34,802 nucleotides of DNA from Cyanobacteria bacterium SIG32 (GCA_015152455.1 SUTY01000009.1:1-34802); one strand, 5' to 3'; counted from the first letter of the stretch, positions 1 to 7,440 are shown. Numbers and translations: made by a program. Notes: a model not told the origin generated them from the letters alone.

Positions 1-119
1 ACTGTATCCAAAGAGTCAGCACCCAAATCAGCAGTGAAGCTAGCTTCTGGAGTAACCAAAGCTTCATCACAGCTTAATTGATCTACAACAACTTTTTTTA
101 CTTTTTCTAATGTACTCAT
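1..119 (-). CDS. acpP: Acyl carrier protein, N-terminal part (runs off the window)
   Basis: Translating the minus strand from the ATG at 119 gives a protein starting [20 protein letters not shown] and reaching the motif GADSLDTV before the window edge. The serine of the DSL motif is the family's 4'-phosphopantetheine attachment site, so this is the carrier of growing acyl chains in type II fatty-acid synthesis. About 39 codons are visible; the C-terminal half lies outside. It is too short for the ORF track. A purine-rich Shine-Dalgarno (AGAGGA) precedes the start, and a separate promoter lies in the 141-bp gap after fabG, so acpP can be expressed above the level of the upstream fab genes. Confidence 0.95.
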   Translation of the reverse strand, partial: MSTLEKVKKVVVDQLSCDEALVTPEASFTADLGADSLDT

Positions 120-163
120 GTTTTTTTCCTCTTATTTATTGTGTATTACACTATTTCTTCTAA

Positions 164-191
164 ATTATACTATTTCAAGATAATATTGCAA
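164..191 (-). promoter_or_regulatory. Sigma-70-type promoter of acpP
   Basis: On the minus strand TTGCAA is followed after 16 bp by a perfect TATAAT, about 45 bp upstream of the acpP start. It sits just after the fabG terminator, so acpP forms its own transcription unit. Confidence 0.7.
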
Positions 192-220
192 GATTTTCGC
201 AAAATTGTTACAGTTCGTAA

Positions 221-250
221 AAAAGGCAAAGCCCAATAGCTTCGCCTTTT
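221..250 (-). terminator. Rho-independent terminator of the fabG unit
   Basis: AAAAGGC and GCCTTTT pair, extended inward by AAGC/GCTT around a single mismatch. On the minus strand the stem ends in a T run. It lies 10 bp after the fabG stop codon. Confidence 0.75.
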
Positions 251-260
251 AAAACCGAAT

Positions 261-992
261 TTATAACATTAAACCGCCCGCAACTTCAATAGCTTGACCT
301 GTAACATATTCAGTATCAAGAGCTAAGAATTTAACAACTTTTGCGATATCTTCAACTGTGCCTAAACGTTTCATTGGAATAGCTTTTAAATATTCATCAA
401 TGTTAGGTAATTCAGCTGTCATAGCAGTTTGGATAAAGCCAGGACATACTGCGTTTACTCTGATGTTTCTTGAACCAAATTCTTTTGCAAGAGTTTGTGT
501 GAAACCAATCAGACCAGCTTTAGATGCTGAGTAGTTAGCTTGACCAGCGTTACCATGACGACCAACAATAGATGACATATTAATAATAGAACCTTGTCTA
601 GCTTTTGACATGTGTTTAATAACGGCATTAGTTACGCAGAAAGCTGAAGTTAAGTTAACTTTGATAACGCTTTCCCATTGTGGCATATCCATTCTTAAGA
701 ACAGACCATCTCTTGTAATACCGGCGTTATTTAACAAGATGTCAATTTTGCCGTGTTCTGCAATCATTTTATCAACGTTTTCTTTAACAGCGTCATAGTT
801 AGAAACGTCAAAGCTATAGAAATAAGCATTTACGCCACAAGCTTTGATTTCATCTAATGCAGGTTGAGCTTTTTCAGCATCACAAATATCGTTAATAATA
901 ATGTCACAACCAGCTTTAGCTAATTCAAGAGCACAACCTAAACCAATACCTCTTGAACCGCCTGTAATTAAAGCAATTTTTCTTTCTGTCAT
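261..992 (-). CDS. fabG: 3-oxoacyl-[acyl-carrier-protein] reductase
   Basis: FabG reduces 3-oxoacyl-ACP to 3-hydroxyacyl-ACP with NADPH, the first reduction of each fatty-acid elongation cycle, in the cytoplasm. The 243-aa length is normal for the family. It is a classical short-chain dehydrogenase: nucleotide-binding TGGSRGIG near residue 10, NNAGITRD near residue 88, catalytic Ser in MSSIVGRHG, and the YSASK Tyr/Lys pair near residue 153. The ATG has a clear AAGGAG. It lies 50 bp after fabD in the same direction and is probably co-transcribed with fabH and fabD; a 5-bp GTCGG/CCGAC hairpin sits just before its ribosome binding site. A terminator follows the stop. Confidence 0.97.
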   Translation of the reverse strand: MTERKIALITGGSRGIGLGCALELAKAGCDIIINDICDAEKAQPALDEIKACGVNAYFYSFDVSNYDAVKENVDKMIAEHGKIDILLNNAGITRDGLFLRMDMPQWESVIKVNLTSAFCVTNAVIKHMSKARQGSIINMSSIVGRHGNAGQANYSASKAGLIGFTQTLAKEFGSRNIRVNAVCPGFIQTAMTAELPNIDEYLKAIPMKRLGTVEDIAKVVKFLALDTEYVTGQAIEVAGGLML

Positions 993-1042
993 TTTAAATT
1001 TCTCCTTATTTAATGTCGGGAAACCGACCTGTACTATACTTT

Positions 1043-1987
1043 TTAAACTCCTGCCATTTCAGCATTTAATGCTTCAACTGTTGCTTCAAGCGAAGCTACG
1101 TCGTATACGTTATATACATTTGCATCAGAAGCAATCTTTTTATTTAGACCAGCAAGAACTTTTCCTGGACCGATTTCAATAAATGTATCAACACCTTCTG
1201 AAACCATTTTTTCAATAGTTTGAGTCCAATACACTGATGAATAGATTTGTTTTGGCATTTTAGCTCTAAAATCTTCTTTTAAAGTTGTAGCTTCAGCATC
1301 AACGTTTGTAATAACAGGAATTGATGCATCATTTAATTCAATGTCTGCAATAAACTCACCGAAATTACTCCCTGCTGATTCCATAAATTTAGAATGGAAC
1401 GCTCCAGATACTGCTAAAGGAACAACACGTCTTACGCCATTAGCTAGAAGATAATCACTTGTAGCTTTTACAGCATCTTCTGCGCCTGTAATAACAACTT
1501 GGGCTGGCGAATTATAGTTTGCTACGTCAACATAACCAACTTTATTTCCTTCTTCCAGGCCAGCTTTTAAAACTTCTTCGCTAGCATTAAGAACAGCTGC
1601 CATTGCACCACCTTTGGTTTCACTCATTAAGTCAGCACGTTTTTGAATAGCTCTAAGAGTGTTTTCTAAAGACATAACGCCCGCAGAAAACATTGCACAA
1701 TATTCACCTAAAGAATGTCCAGCAACATAATCCGGTGTAATATTACATTTTTCACGAAGCACTTCCATAGCTGCAATTGACATTGTTACAATACAAGGTT
1801 GAGTGTTAACAGTTTGTTTTAAATTTTCTTCAGGCCCTTCAAAACAAAGCGATGAAATGTTTTTACCTAAAGTTGAATTAGCTATTTCAAACACTTCTTT
1901 TGCAGTATTTGAACTTTCATATAAATCTTTTCCCATACCAACAGTTTGTGAGCCTTGTCCTGGAAATAAGAATGCTATTTTTTTCAT
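1043..1987 (-). CDS. fabD: Malonyl-CoA:ACP transacylase
   Basis: FabD moves malonyl groups from CoA to acyl carrier protein, supplying the two-carbon donor for fatty-acid elongation. The 314-aa protein has the family's N-terminal FPGQGSQTVGMG, the nucleophile elbow GHSLGEYCA near residue 92 with the active serine, and the catalytic histidine region GAFHSKFM near residue 200. It starts 21 bp after the 100-aa membrane protein gene and is followed by fabG, giving the conserved fabH-(x)-fabD-fabG-acpP order. Nothing in the sequence suggests truncation. Confidence 0.97.
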   Translation of the reverse strand: MKKIAFLFPGQGSQTVGMGKDLYESSNTAKEVFEIANSTLGKNISSLCFEGPEENLKQTVNTQPCIVTMSIAAMEVLREKCNITPDYVAGHSLGEYCAMFSAGVMSLENTLRAIQKRADLMSETKGGAMAAVLNASEEVLKAGLEEGNKVGYVDVANYNSPAQVVITGAEDAVKATSDYLLANGVRRVVPLAVSGAFHSKFMESAGSNFGEFIADIELNDASIPVITNVDAEATTLKEDFRAKMPKQIYSSVYWTQTIEKMVSEGVDTFIEIGPGKVLAGLNKKIASDANVYNVYDVASLEATVEALNAEMAGV

Positions 1988-2008
1988 TTATTTTATTCTC
2001 CTTTTAAA

Positions 2009-2311
2009 TTATTTTTTGCTAGTGTTTGCTAAACTATCTCTCACTGCTTGCATGCCTAAAGCATAATTTGTCTTTGCTATGCTGTCTAGTTTTAAATCTT
2101 CTCTAATATCACGAGCAGCTTCATAGTAGTCTTCTATTGGCCTATTAGTATATGAATATTCTTCAACGTGTTCGTGTTTGACGGAATTAAGTTTTCTATC
2201 CTTATTTGCTTCATGCACAAATACTCCTGCTGAAATCAAACCAATAAATCCTAAAGTAATAGGAATCGCAGACTCTTTTAATATTTTTCGTGTCATAGGA
2301 TCAATTTTCAT
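2009..2311 (-). CDS. Small single-helix membrane protein inside the fab operon
   Basis: This 100-aa protein is not recognised. Residues about 15-33 (IPITLGFIGLISAGVFV) form one likely membrane helix, followed by a charged 65-residue tail rich in Glu, Asp, Lys and Arg that is probably an amphipathic or coiled-coil stretch. The start is well supported: AGGAGG lies 4 bp before the ATG, and the fabH stop TAG overlaps that ribosome binding site, which suggests translational coupling to fabH. The FabD start follows 21 bp later. Position implies co-expression with fatty-acid synthesis enzymes, but no function can be read from the sequence; a membrane tether or regulator of the pathway would be a guess. 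Confidence 0.75.
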   Translation of the reverse strand: MKIDPMTRKILKESAIPITLGFIGLISAGVFVHEANKDRKLNSVKHEHVEEYSYTNRPIEDYYEAARDIREDLKLDSIAKTNYALGMQAVRDSLANTSKK

Positions 2312-2319
2312 CAGACCTC

Positions 2320-3330
2320 CTAGCAGATTCCTTCTCTTAATCTAACAATAGCTCCGCCCCAAGTCATGCCTGCACCAAAGCCTGTTAGAATTGCAGTTGA
2401 GCCAAGCTTTACTTTGCCTTGTTCAACGCTTTCTACTAGAGCTAAAGGAATAGAAGCTGCAGAAGTGTTACCGAATCTTTCAATATTAGTGACAACTTTT
2501 TCATCAGAATAACCTAGTCTTTCTTGAACAGCTTGAATAATTCTCAAATTAGCTTGGTGAGGAATCAAATAATCAATATCTTCATTTTTCATGCCAGCGT
2601 CAGCAACCAGTTTTTCAACATATTCAGGAAGGACACGAGCTACAAATCTATAAACCTCTTTACCGTTCATAGTAATAAAAGATGGCTTTTCTGTATTTGG
2701 TTCGACGAGCGGACAGTTTTTACCAGCTAAATTATATTGAATAATTTCTCCAATAGACCCATTTGAACGTATATCAATAGATATAATGTCATCAATACCG
2801 TCTTCTGAAGCTGTAACGACCATAGCTCCAGCACCATCACCAAATAATATTGATGCAGATCTATCAGACCAATCTAATAGTCTTGAGTTATTATCTGTTG
2901 CCACAAGTAAAATATTTTTATACATGCCTGATGCAATAAAACCTCTTGCTATAGTTAGTGTATAAATAAGCCCAGTGCATGCTGCTGTAATATCAAAAGC
3001 AGGTATTTCGTTTGGTATATTTAATGTGGCTTGAATCTGGCAACCAACTGCAGGATATAATTGAGGAGGAGCAGATGCTGCAACAATTATCATATCAATA
3101 TCTTCTGCTTTTATACCTGACTTTTCTAAAGCTTTTTTAGCAGCTTCAATTCCTAAGCTAACCGCATCTTCGTTTCCAGAAACCATTCTTCTTTCTTTGA
3201 TACCGGTTCTTGAATATATCCATTCATCAGATGTATCATATAACTTAGTTAAATCATTATTTGTAATAACAGTTTTTGGTACACTATACCCAACTCCTGC
3301 GATTCTCAAAGGAATTGCATTGCTAATCAT
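2320..3330 (-). CDS. fabH: 3-oxoacyl-[acyl-carrier-protein] synthase III
   Basis: FabH starts fatty-acid synthesis by condensing acetyl-CoA with malonyl-ACP. The 336-aa protein carries the full catalytic triad of the family: Cys in ITAACTGLIY near residue 114, His in PHQANLRII near residue 260, and Asn in FGNTSAASIP near residue 290, plus the glycine-rich C-terminal GFGAGMTWGGA loop. The start ATG has GAGGAG 8 bp upstream. The gene follows a terminator after plsX, so it probably begins its own unit; its 5' leader contains the perfect palindrome AGCAAAATTTTGCT, a possible operator. Confidence 0.97.
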   Translation of the reverse strand: MISNAIPLRIAGVGYSVPKTVITNNDLTKLYDTSDEWIYSRTGIKERRMVSGNEDAVSLGIEAAKKALEKSGIKAEDIDMIIVAASAPPQLYPAVGCQIQATLNIPNEIPAFDITAACTGLIYTLTIARGFIASGMYKNILLVATDNNSRLLDWSDRSASILFGDGAGAMVVTASEDGIDDIISIDIRSNGSIGEIIQYNLAGKNCPLVEPNTEKPSFITMNGKEVYRFVARVLPEYVEKLVADAGMKNEDIDYLIPHQANLRIIQAVQERLGYSDEKVVTNIERFGNTSAASIPLALVESVEQGKVKLGSTAILTGFGAGMTWGGAIVRLREGIC

Positions 3331-3353
3331 CTTCTATACTCCTCTTTTTCAAA

Positions 3354-3367
3354 AGCAAAATTTTGCT
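3354..3367. promoter_or_regulatory. 14-bp perfect palindrome upstream of fabH
   Basis: AGCAAAATTTTGCT is a perfect self-complementary sequence 24 bp before the fabH start, just downstream of a possible TAAAAT -10 box on the minus strand. The position suits a repressor operator; this is inference. It does not match the FapR or FabT sites I know. Confidence 0.4.
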
Positions 3368-3390
3368 CATTTTGTATTTTATCACAAACA

Positions 3391-3421
3391 AAAAAGTCGT
3401 GACAGTTTATCACGACTTTTT
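3391..3421 (-). terminator. Terminator after plsX
   Basis: AAAAAGTCGTGA and TCACGACTTTTT form a perfect 12-bp stem with a 7-nt loop, ending in T residues in both directions. It lies between the plsX stop and the fabH leader. Confidence 0.8.
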
Positions 3422-3444
3422 GTTAATTTTTTTTAATTTTATTA

Positions 3445-4494
3445 CTAAATCATTTCTGAAATCTTAGTATTAACGCCTGTTTCTACAGCATTTTTTGCAA
3501 CTCTTACAGCATTTTTAATAGCATAAGCTCTGCTTCTACCGTGTGAAATTACTGTAATTCCCTTTACGCCAAGAAGTAAGCAACCGCCGAATTCTTCATA
3601 ATTGATTCTGCCGTATATTCTTCTTAAGAAAGGTTTTGCTAAAAGTCCAACAATCATACCCAAGAAATCAGATTTGAATGTGCTTTTAATCATCTTGAAT
3701 AATAATGTTGCAGTGCCTTCTGTAACTTTTAGGACAACATTTCCTACAAAACCGTCACAGACAACAACATCACAAACGTTTAAGAATAGCTCTCTACCCT
3801 CAACGTTACCCATGAAATTGAATTTTTCTTTTTCTTCTTCTAATAGATTGTAAGCTGCTTGAGCAAGTTCGTTACCTTTACCAGCTTCTTCGCCGATGTT
3901 AAGAACACCGACTCTTGGGTTTTCAACGCCAAGAACATTTTTAGAAAAAGTCATGCCCATAACAGCAAACTGTTTTAGCATTTGTGGAGTACAATTGCTG
4001 TTTGCACCACCATCAATTACAACTATAGGTTTTTTCATTGTAGGAAGTGTAACTGCAATAGCTGGTCTATCAACACCAGGAATTCTTCCTAAACCAAACA
4101 AGCTTGATGCCATTGCTGCGCCTGTCGAACCAGCTGCCACCAAAGCGTCTGAACTTCCTGTCGCAACAGAGTTTACCGCTAAAACGATTGAAGAATTTTT
4201 CTTTTTACGAATTGCTTGTCCTGGAGCTTCGCCCATTTCAATAACTTCTGAAGCATGGGTAATTTTAATATCCAAAGATTTCACATCAACATGAACTCTT
4301 CTTTTTCTACCAGCTTTTCCACAATCAGATAGAAAACCTTCTTTCTGAATTTTTTCTAAACAACTTTCTATTCTATCTTCCTTACCAACAAGTTCAATAG
4401 CGACTCCATATTCTGCAGCAGCCCATACAGCACCTGCAACTATTTCAAATGGAGCGTTATCTCCTCCCATTGCGTCAATGGCTATTCTAGTCAT
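3445..4494 (-). CDS. plsX: Phosphate acyltransferase PlsX
   Basis: PlsX converts acyl-ACP to acyl-phosphate, feeding the PlsY route of phospholipid synthesis at the inner face of the membrane. The N-terminal IAIDAMGGDNAP is the family hallmark, with GAAMASS and VVIDGGAN further on, and the length is typical. The ORF track begins at a GTG at 4500. The ribosome binding site AGAGG lies only 0-1 bp from that GTG but 5 bp before the ATG at 4494, so I start the 349-aa protein there (MTRIAIDAMGG). It follows rpmF with an 84-bp gap containing a hairpin, in the widespread yceD-rpmF-plsX-fab order. Confidence 0.96.
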   Translation of the reverse strand: MTRIAIDAMGGDNAPFEIVAGAVWAAAEYGVAIELVGKEDRIESCLEKIQKEGFLSDCGKAGRKRRVHVDVKSLDIKITHASEVIEMGEAPGQAIRKKKNSSIVLAVNSVATGSSDALVAAGSTGAAMASSLFGLGRIPGVDRPAIAVTLPTMKKPIVVIDGGANSNCTPQMLKQFAVMGMTFSKNVLGVENPRVGVLNIGEEAGKGNELAQAAYNLLEEEKEKFNFMGNVEGRELFLNVCDVVVCDGFVGNVVLKVTEGTATLLFKMIKSTFKSDFLGMIVGLLAKPFLRRIYGRINYEEFGGCLLLGVKGITVISHGRSRAYAIKNAVRVAKNAVETGVNTKISEMI

Positions 4495-4535
4495 TCTCAC
4501 CTCTTTTTATTCCATAATCCCAATTTACTTATTTG

Positions 4536-4560
4536 TGCGGAAAGCTCTTTACTTTCCGCA
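4536..4560 (-). other. Intercistronic hairpin between rpmF and plsX
   Basis: TGCGGAAAG and CTTTCCGCA form a perfect 9-bp stem with a 7-nt loop. Neither side has a T run, so it is more likely an mRNA stability or processing element, or a weak attenuator, than a full terminator. Confidence 0.5.
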
Positions 4561-4578
4561 GTAATAAATAAATTGTTA

Positions 4579-4950
4579 TTATTCAGCTGAAGTTTCTTCT
4601 GCTTTTTCTTCTGCAGGAGCTTCTTCAACGGCTTCAGTAGCTTCAACAACTTCTTCCGCTTTAACTTCTTCAACAACTTCTTCTACTTTTGTTTCTTCAA
4701 CTTTAGCAGCTTTTTTTGTTGATTTTTTAGGAGCTTTTTTAGCTTCTTTAACTTCTGTAGCTTCTACGAAGCCTTCAGCTTTTCTTGAAACAACTTTACC
4801 TTTGTATTGACCACAAGCTGTACAAACTGTGTGAGCTAATGCAACTGCTCCGCAGTTAGGACATTTTGTAGTTGTAGGTTTTGTTGCTTTCCAATTTGAT
4901 CTTCTTTTTCCTTGAGCGCTGTGCCCTGTTCTTTTCTTAGGTACTGCCAT
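4579..4950 (-). CDS. rpmF: Ribosomal protein bL32 with a long acidic C-terminal extension
   Basis: bL32 is a small zinc-binding protein of the large ribosomal subunit. Residues 1-57 are a standard bL32: MAVPKKRTGHSAQGKRRSNW, then two CxxC pairs (KCPNCG and VCTACGQY) that bind zinc. bL32 usually ends there, near 57-60 residues. This protein continues to 123 aa with a lysine/alanine-rich linker and then a Glu/Val/Ala-rich tail (EEVVEEVKAEEVVEATEAVE and similar). The reading frame is uninterrupted with one clear stop, so the tail is real in sequence terms. The gene has its own extended -10 promoter and precedes plsX. Confidence 0.95.
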   Translation of the reverse strand: MAVPKKRTGHSAQGKRRSNWKATKPTTTKCPNCGAVALAHTVCTACGQYKGKVVSRKAEGFVEATEVKEAKKAPKKSTKKAAKVEETKVEEVVEEVKAEEVVEATEAVEEAPAEEKAEETSAE

Positions 4951-4979
4951 TTTTTTATATTTCCTTTCTAGATTTTTTT

Positions 4980-4988
4980 ATTATACCA
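4980..4988 (-). promoter_or_regulatory. Extended -10 promoter of rpmF
   Basis: The minus strand reads TGGTATAAT, an extended -10 (TGn plus TATAAT), 29 bp before the rpmF start. No good -35 is visible, which is usual for this promoter type. Confidence 0.6.
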
Positions 4989-5098
4989 CCGCATTTTGCT
5001 TTTACTATTACTAACTTATTTTATCATTTACTTGGCAAAATACTATATTATTTTATTGGTTTTGACCTTTCTATTATTGTACTACTTATATTTTCGGG

Positions 5099-5587
5099 TT
5101 AATTTTCTTTTTCAATCTTGATATTCTTGAAAATATCCATTCTTGAGTCATGTTCATGATAGTTTTCATCAGACACAAACATGTCTTCATTACAATTTAT
5201 ACCACAAACCTTTTTATTTGGTAAAGCTAATATTACAGATTGATACAATAAGTCATAAATGTCAATTTCTTTTTCGCCATTTAAGTCTGTTATGAATTGT
5301 CCTCTTTGTAGTTCAAATTCAGATGAATACTCGTCTTGAAGAGATTGCTTTGCATAAGTCTCTTCGATATCAATATCTAAATCATAATCAAATTCATGTA
5401 AACATCTATCACAAGTTAGCTTTAATTTTCCTTGAGCAGTTCCTGTAATTTCTATAAATTGTCCTAAAGATTTTAATTCTAAATCTGCACAGATATTCGC
5501 ACCAAATTCTTCCATGTATTCGTTAAATTCATAGAATAAAATTTTATTAGGTTCTTTTTCAATGTCTTCAATTAGGATTTTATTCAT
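5099..5587 (-). CDS. yceD: DUF177 / YceD family protein (23S rRNA accumulation)
   Basis: The 162-aa protein matches the DUF177 pattern: a central TAQGKLKLTCDRCLHEFDYDL block with a CxxC pair near residues 59-62, followed by an acidic middle and a second cysteine pair in VCGINCNED near residue 130. Family members are linked to accumulation of large-subunit rRNA and are classically encoded directly before rpmF, as here (148-bp gap holding the rpmF promoter). The start lies 7 bp after the 81-aa gene and lacks a strong ribosome binding site, suggesting translation coupled to that gene. Family assignment is confident; the molecular role is known only in outline. Confidence 0.88.
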   Translation of the reverse strand: MNKILIEDIEKEPNKILFYEFNEYMEEFGANICADLELKSLGQFIEITGTAQGKLKLTCDRCLHEFDYDLDIDIEETYAKQSLQDEYSSEFELQRGQFITDLNGEKEIDIYDLLYQSVILALPNKKVCGINCNEDMFVSDENYHEHDSRMDIFKNIKIEKEN

Positions 5588-5594
5588 AGTTTTA

Positions 5595-5840
5595 TTATGC
5601 GACAGGTTCTTCTTGTAATACTAGACCAGCAATTTGTGTTGAAACAAAACAAAGCTTTTTAATAGGTCCTATTGGTTCTTTTTCAACAAGAACTGGAGTA
5701 GGGCTTTTCATAAGTTGTTTTAATTCAGCATAAACAGCTTGTGGGTTATCAAAATACATAACAACAGGAGTTGCTGATCCTTTTAAAAATAAGATAACAG
5801 CTTGTCTTGTTTTTTGTGGCGTATTGAATTGTTGAACCAT
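5595..5840 (-). CDS. Conserved-looking 81-aa protein, unknown function
   Basis: The protein is not recognised. It has no signal peptide or membrane segment; it alternates beta-like hydrophobic strands (QAVILFLKG, PVVMYFD, KLCFVSTQIAGLVL), suggesting a small compact cytoplasmic fold. The start is firm: AAGGAG lies 6 bp before the ATG, and a TATAAT stands 32 bp upstream. It is the first gene of the unit that continues into yceD with a 7-bp gap, so its product may be needed alongside ribosome assembly. No function is assigned. Confidence 0.75.
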   Translation of the reverse strand: MVQQFNTPQKTRQAVILFLKGSATPVVMYFDNPQAVYAELKQLMKSPTPVLVEKEPIGPIKKLCFVSTQIAGLVLQEEPVA

Positions 5841-5872
5841 TTTGTGCTCCTTTATTTTTATTACACGGTTGT

Positions 5873-5902
5873 ATTATACTATAAAAACAGTGATAAAGTG
5901 AA
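5873..5902 (-). promoter_or_regulatory. Promoter of the 81-aa gene / yceD unit
   Basis: On the minus strand TTCACT and a perfect TATAAT are separated by 18 bp, placing a transcription start about 25 bp before the ATG at 5840. The divergent tsaC start lies only 73 bp from that ATG, so the two promoters must overlap. Confidence 0.55.
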
Positions 5903-5913
5903 TAGGTGCTCAA

Positions 5914-6501
5914 GTGACCAAGAGAAAAATGTTTAGTGATATCAATGAAATACTACAAAATGATGGTGTGATAGCTTTTGTAACAGATACTGTTTGGGGA
6001 ATTGGCTGTCTACCTTCAAGTGAAAAAGCTGTGCAAAGAATTTATGAAATAAAAAAACGTGAAGCAAAAAAACCACTGATATTAATGTCAGATGATGTTT
6101 ATCCACTATTTGACTATGTCAAACAACCAATTGAAAAACAAGCACAAAAACTTATTAAAGACCATTTTCCTGGTGCATTGACTTTAGTCGTTGAAAAATC
6201 AGAAAACACACCTGATTATATAACCTCAAACATGAATACCGTCGGAATTCGAGTTCCAGATAATGAAACTTTTGCAAATATTTGTAGAAATATAGATGCT
6301 AGAGTTCTCGCAACAACAAGTGCAAATATTTCTGGCGAAGCTCCAGCATTGACTTATGAGGAAGCTTTAAATTATATTGGAGACAAGGTAGATTTAGTGA
6401 TTCCAGATTATGGATGTGTAGCAAAAGGAAAAGCTTCAACAGTTGTTGGTTTTAACGATGGAGAAGTTGTTATCTTTCGTCAAGGAGAAATCCAACTTTA
6501 A
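5914..6501 (+). CDS. tsaC: L-threonylcarbamoyladenylate synthase (YrdC/Sua5 family)
   Basis: This enzyme makes threonylcarbamoyl-AMP from threonine, bicarbonate and ATP, the first step of the t6A37 modification of ANN-decoding tRNAs. The 195-aa protein is a stand-alone YrdC domain: FVTDTVWGIGC near residue 22, the ATP/substrate motif KKREAKKPLI near residue 47, FPGALTLVV near residue 90 and the closing SANISGEAP near residue 138. It starts with GTG; AGGTG lies 5 bp upstream, a better ribosome binding site than that of the internal ATG five codons later. It is transcribed divergently from the 81-aa gene, and the next ORF begins 10 bp after its stop. Confidence 0.93.
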   Translation: MTKRKMFSDINEILQNDGVIAFVTDTVWGIGCLPSSEKAVQRIYEIKKREAKKPLILMSDDVYPLFDYVKQPIEKQAQKLIKDHFPGALTLVVEKSENTPDYITSNMNTVGIRVPDNETFANICRNIDARVLATTSANISGEAPALTYEEALNYIGDKVDLVIPDYGCVAKGKASTVVGFNDGEVVIFRQGEIQL

Positions 6502-6511
6502 GGAGTAGGCA

Positions 6512-6652
6512 ATGTATATATCACCAGTTAATAATATAAATTTCAATGGTAGTTTTAAAAAGACTCGCGAACTAGAAAAATTATATCCTCAAACTGATTT
6601 TAAAGAATCACAAGATGAACTAATACAAAAAATTAATGAAAAATTAGTTTAA
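6512..6652 (+). CDS. 46-aa microprotein downstream of tsaC
   Basis: This ORF is below the cutoff of the ORF track. An AAGGAG overlapping the tsaC stop codon lies 6 bp before the ATG, and the frame runs 46 codons to TAA at 6650. The product begins MYISPVNNINFNGSFKKTRE and ends in a Lys/Glu/Gln-rich helix-like stretch. No known domain is recognised. The N-terminus (short Asn-rich stretch ending in F-x-G-x-F-K-K) resembles those of other unknown proteins in this window. The ribosome binding site and spacing make it likely translated from the tsaC transcript. Confidence 0.6.
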   Translation: MYISPVNNINFNGSFKKTRELEKLYPQTDFKESQDELIQKINEKLV

Positions 6653-6662
6653 TTATAGATTT

Positions 6663-6968
6663 TTATCGTTTATAAATTTGCTTAGCTCTATTCACAATCG
6701 GCTGATAATATTTGTGTAAATCTGCTCGCATATTGTAAAACTCTACAGCTTTTTTGCTGAAATACATGGTGAGTCCAGTCATCAAAACTGTATTAAAAAG
6801 AACGTGTCTTCGTGCTGCATTCACCGCTAATAGCATCTCTATTGCGGCAACTCCAGCTTCCATACGGCACATATTTTTAACATTATGATATGTTCTCGAA
6901 ATTCCTCCACCTTTGCGTATGTGGGTTGAACGATATATAGAATTTTTTACAGCAGTAATTTTAGACAT
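6663..6968 (-). CDS. 101-aa hypothetical protein with one possible membrane helix
   Basis: The product is unknown. It is very basic (many Arg/Lys, N-terminal MSKITAVKNSIYRSTHIRKGGG) with a moderately hydrophobic middle (MEAGVAAIEMLLAVNAARR, then HVLFNTVLMTGLTMYF) that could form one or two helices at a membrane. The ATG has only a weak upstream AAGATT. It converges with the 46-aa ORF, 10 bp away, and lies in the same direction as the EF-hand gene 55 bp upstream. Coding potential is plausible but not proved. Confidence 0.6.
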   Translation of the reverse strand: MSKITAVKNSIYRSTHIRKGGGISRTYHNVKNMCRMEAGVAAIEMLLAVNAARRHVLFNTVLMTGLTMYFSKKAVEFYNMRADLHKYYQPIVNRAKQIYKR

Positions 6969-7023
6969 AATAATCTTCTATAAAATCTTATGTCTAATTA
7001 AAAACATGTAAATTTATTTTTTG

Positions 7024-7398
7024 CTATACTTCTGTTTCAATATACGGATTTAATTTTTCCTCGCCAGAAAGTACATAGCTCTCTAAAGCACGACCTATAT
7101 GAACAGGTCGAACTTGCCCTTCTGTGTTTTGTGACGTGGAAACAAAAGTATAACTAGGGTTTGAATTGTATTGTGAAACAGCATTTTCTTCGCAGTATTT
7201 CATATACTCATCATAAGTCACGATGCCGTCGCCATTGAAATCCATTACCTCGTTGTAATTATCTTCACCTTTGGTCGCAAAAACTCTTTCTTTGTCTTCT
7301 TCAAGAATCTTTTCTAAAGTTGGTTTATTAGTCCTTGAAGCTTGAAAAAGGTTAGTATCAAGCATGTTCATTCGTAGTTGGTTGATAGTTGAAGTCAT
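7024..7398 (-). CDS. EF-hand motif protein, 124 aa
   Basis: Residues about 53-66 read DFNGDGIVTYDEYM, a textbook EF-hand loop (D-x-N-x-D-G-x-V-x-x-x-E), so the protein probably binds one calcium ion. The rest is not recognised: a polar N-terminus (MTSTINQLRMNMLDTNLF) and a Ser/Asn/Gln-rich middle. There is no signal peptide or membrane segment, so calcium binding in the cytoplasm, or export by a non-Sec route, must be assumed. It has its own promoter and an AGAGGG ribosome binding site about 10 bp before the ATG. Role unknown; calcium sensing or structural stabilisation are both possible. Confidence 0.72.
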   Translation of the reverse strand: MTSTINQLRMNMLDTNLFQASRTNKPTLEKILEEDKERVFATKGEDNYNEVMDFNGDGIVTYDEYMKYCEENAVSQYNSNPSYTFVSTSQNTEGQVRPVHIGRALESYVLSGEEKLNPYIETEV

Positions 7399-7440
7399 AA
7401 CACATAGCCCTCTTATTTATTTTTTTAGAGTGATTATATT

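Noticed and set aside
1803-2066. ORF-track entries opposite fabD, fabH, plsX, ribD, recJ, ctpA, ftsH and the flagellar genes
   Set aside because: They are reverse-frame or shifted-frame shadows of strongly supported genes, without ribosome binding sites or recognisable protein character.
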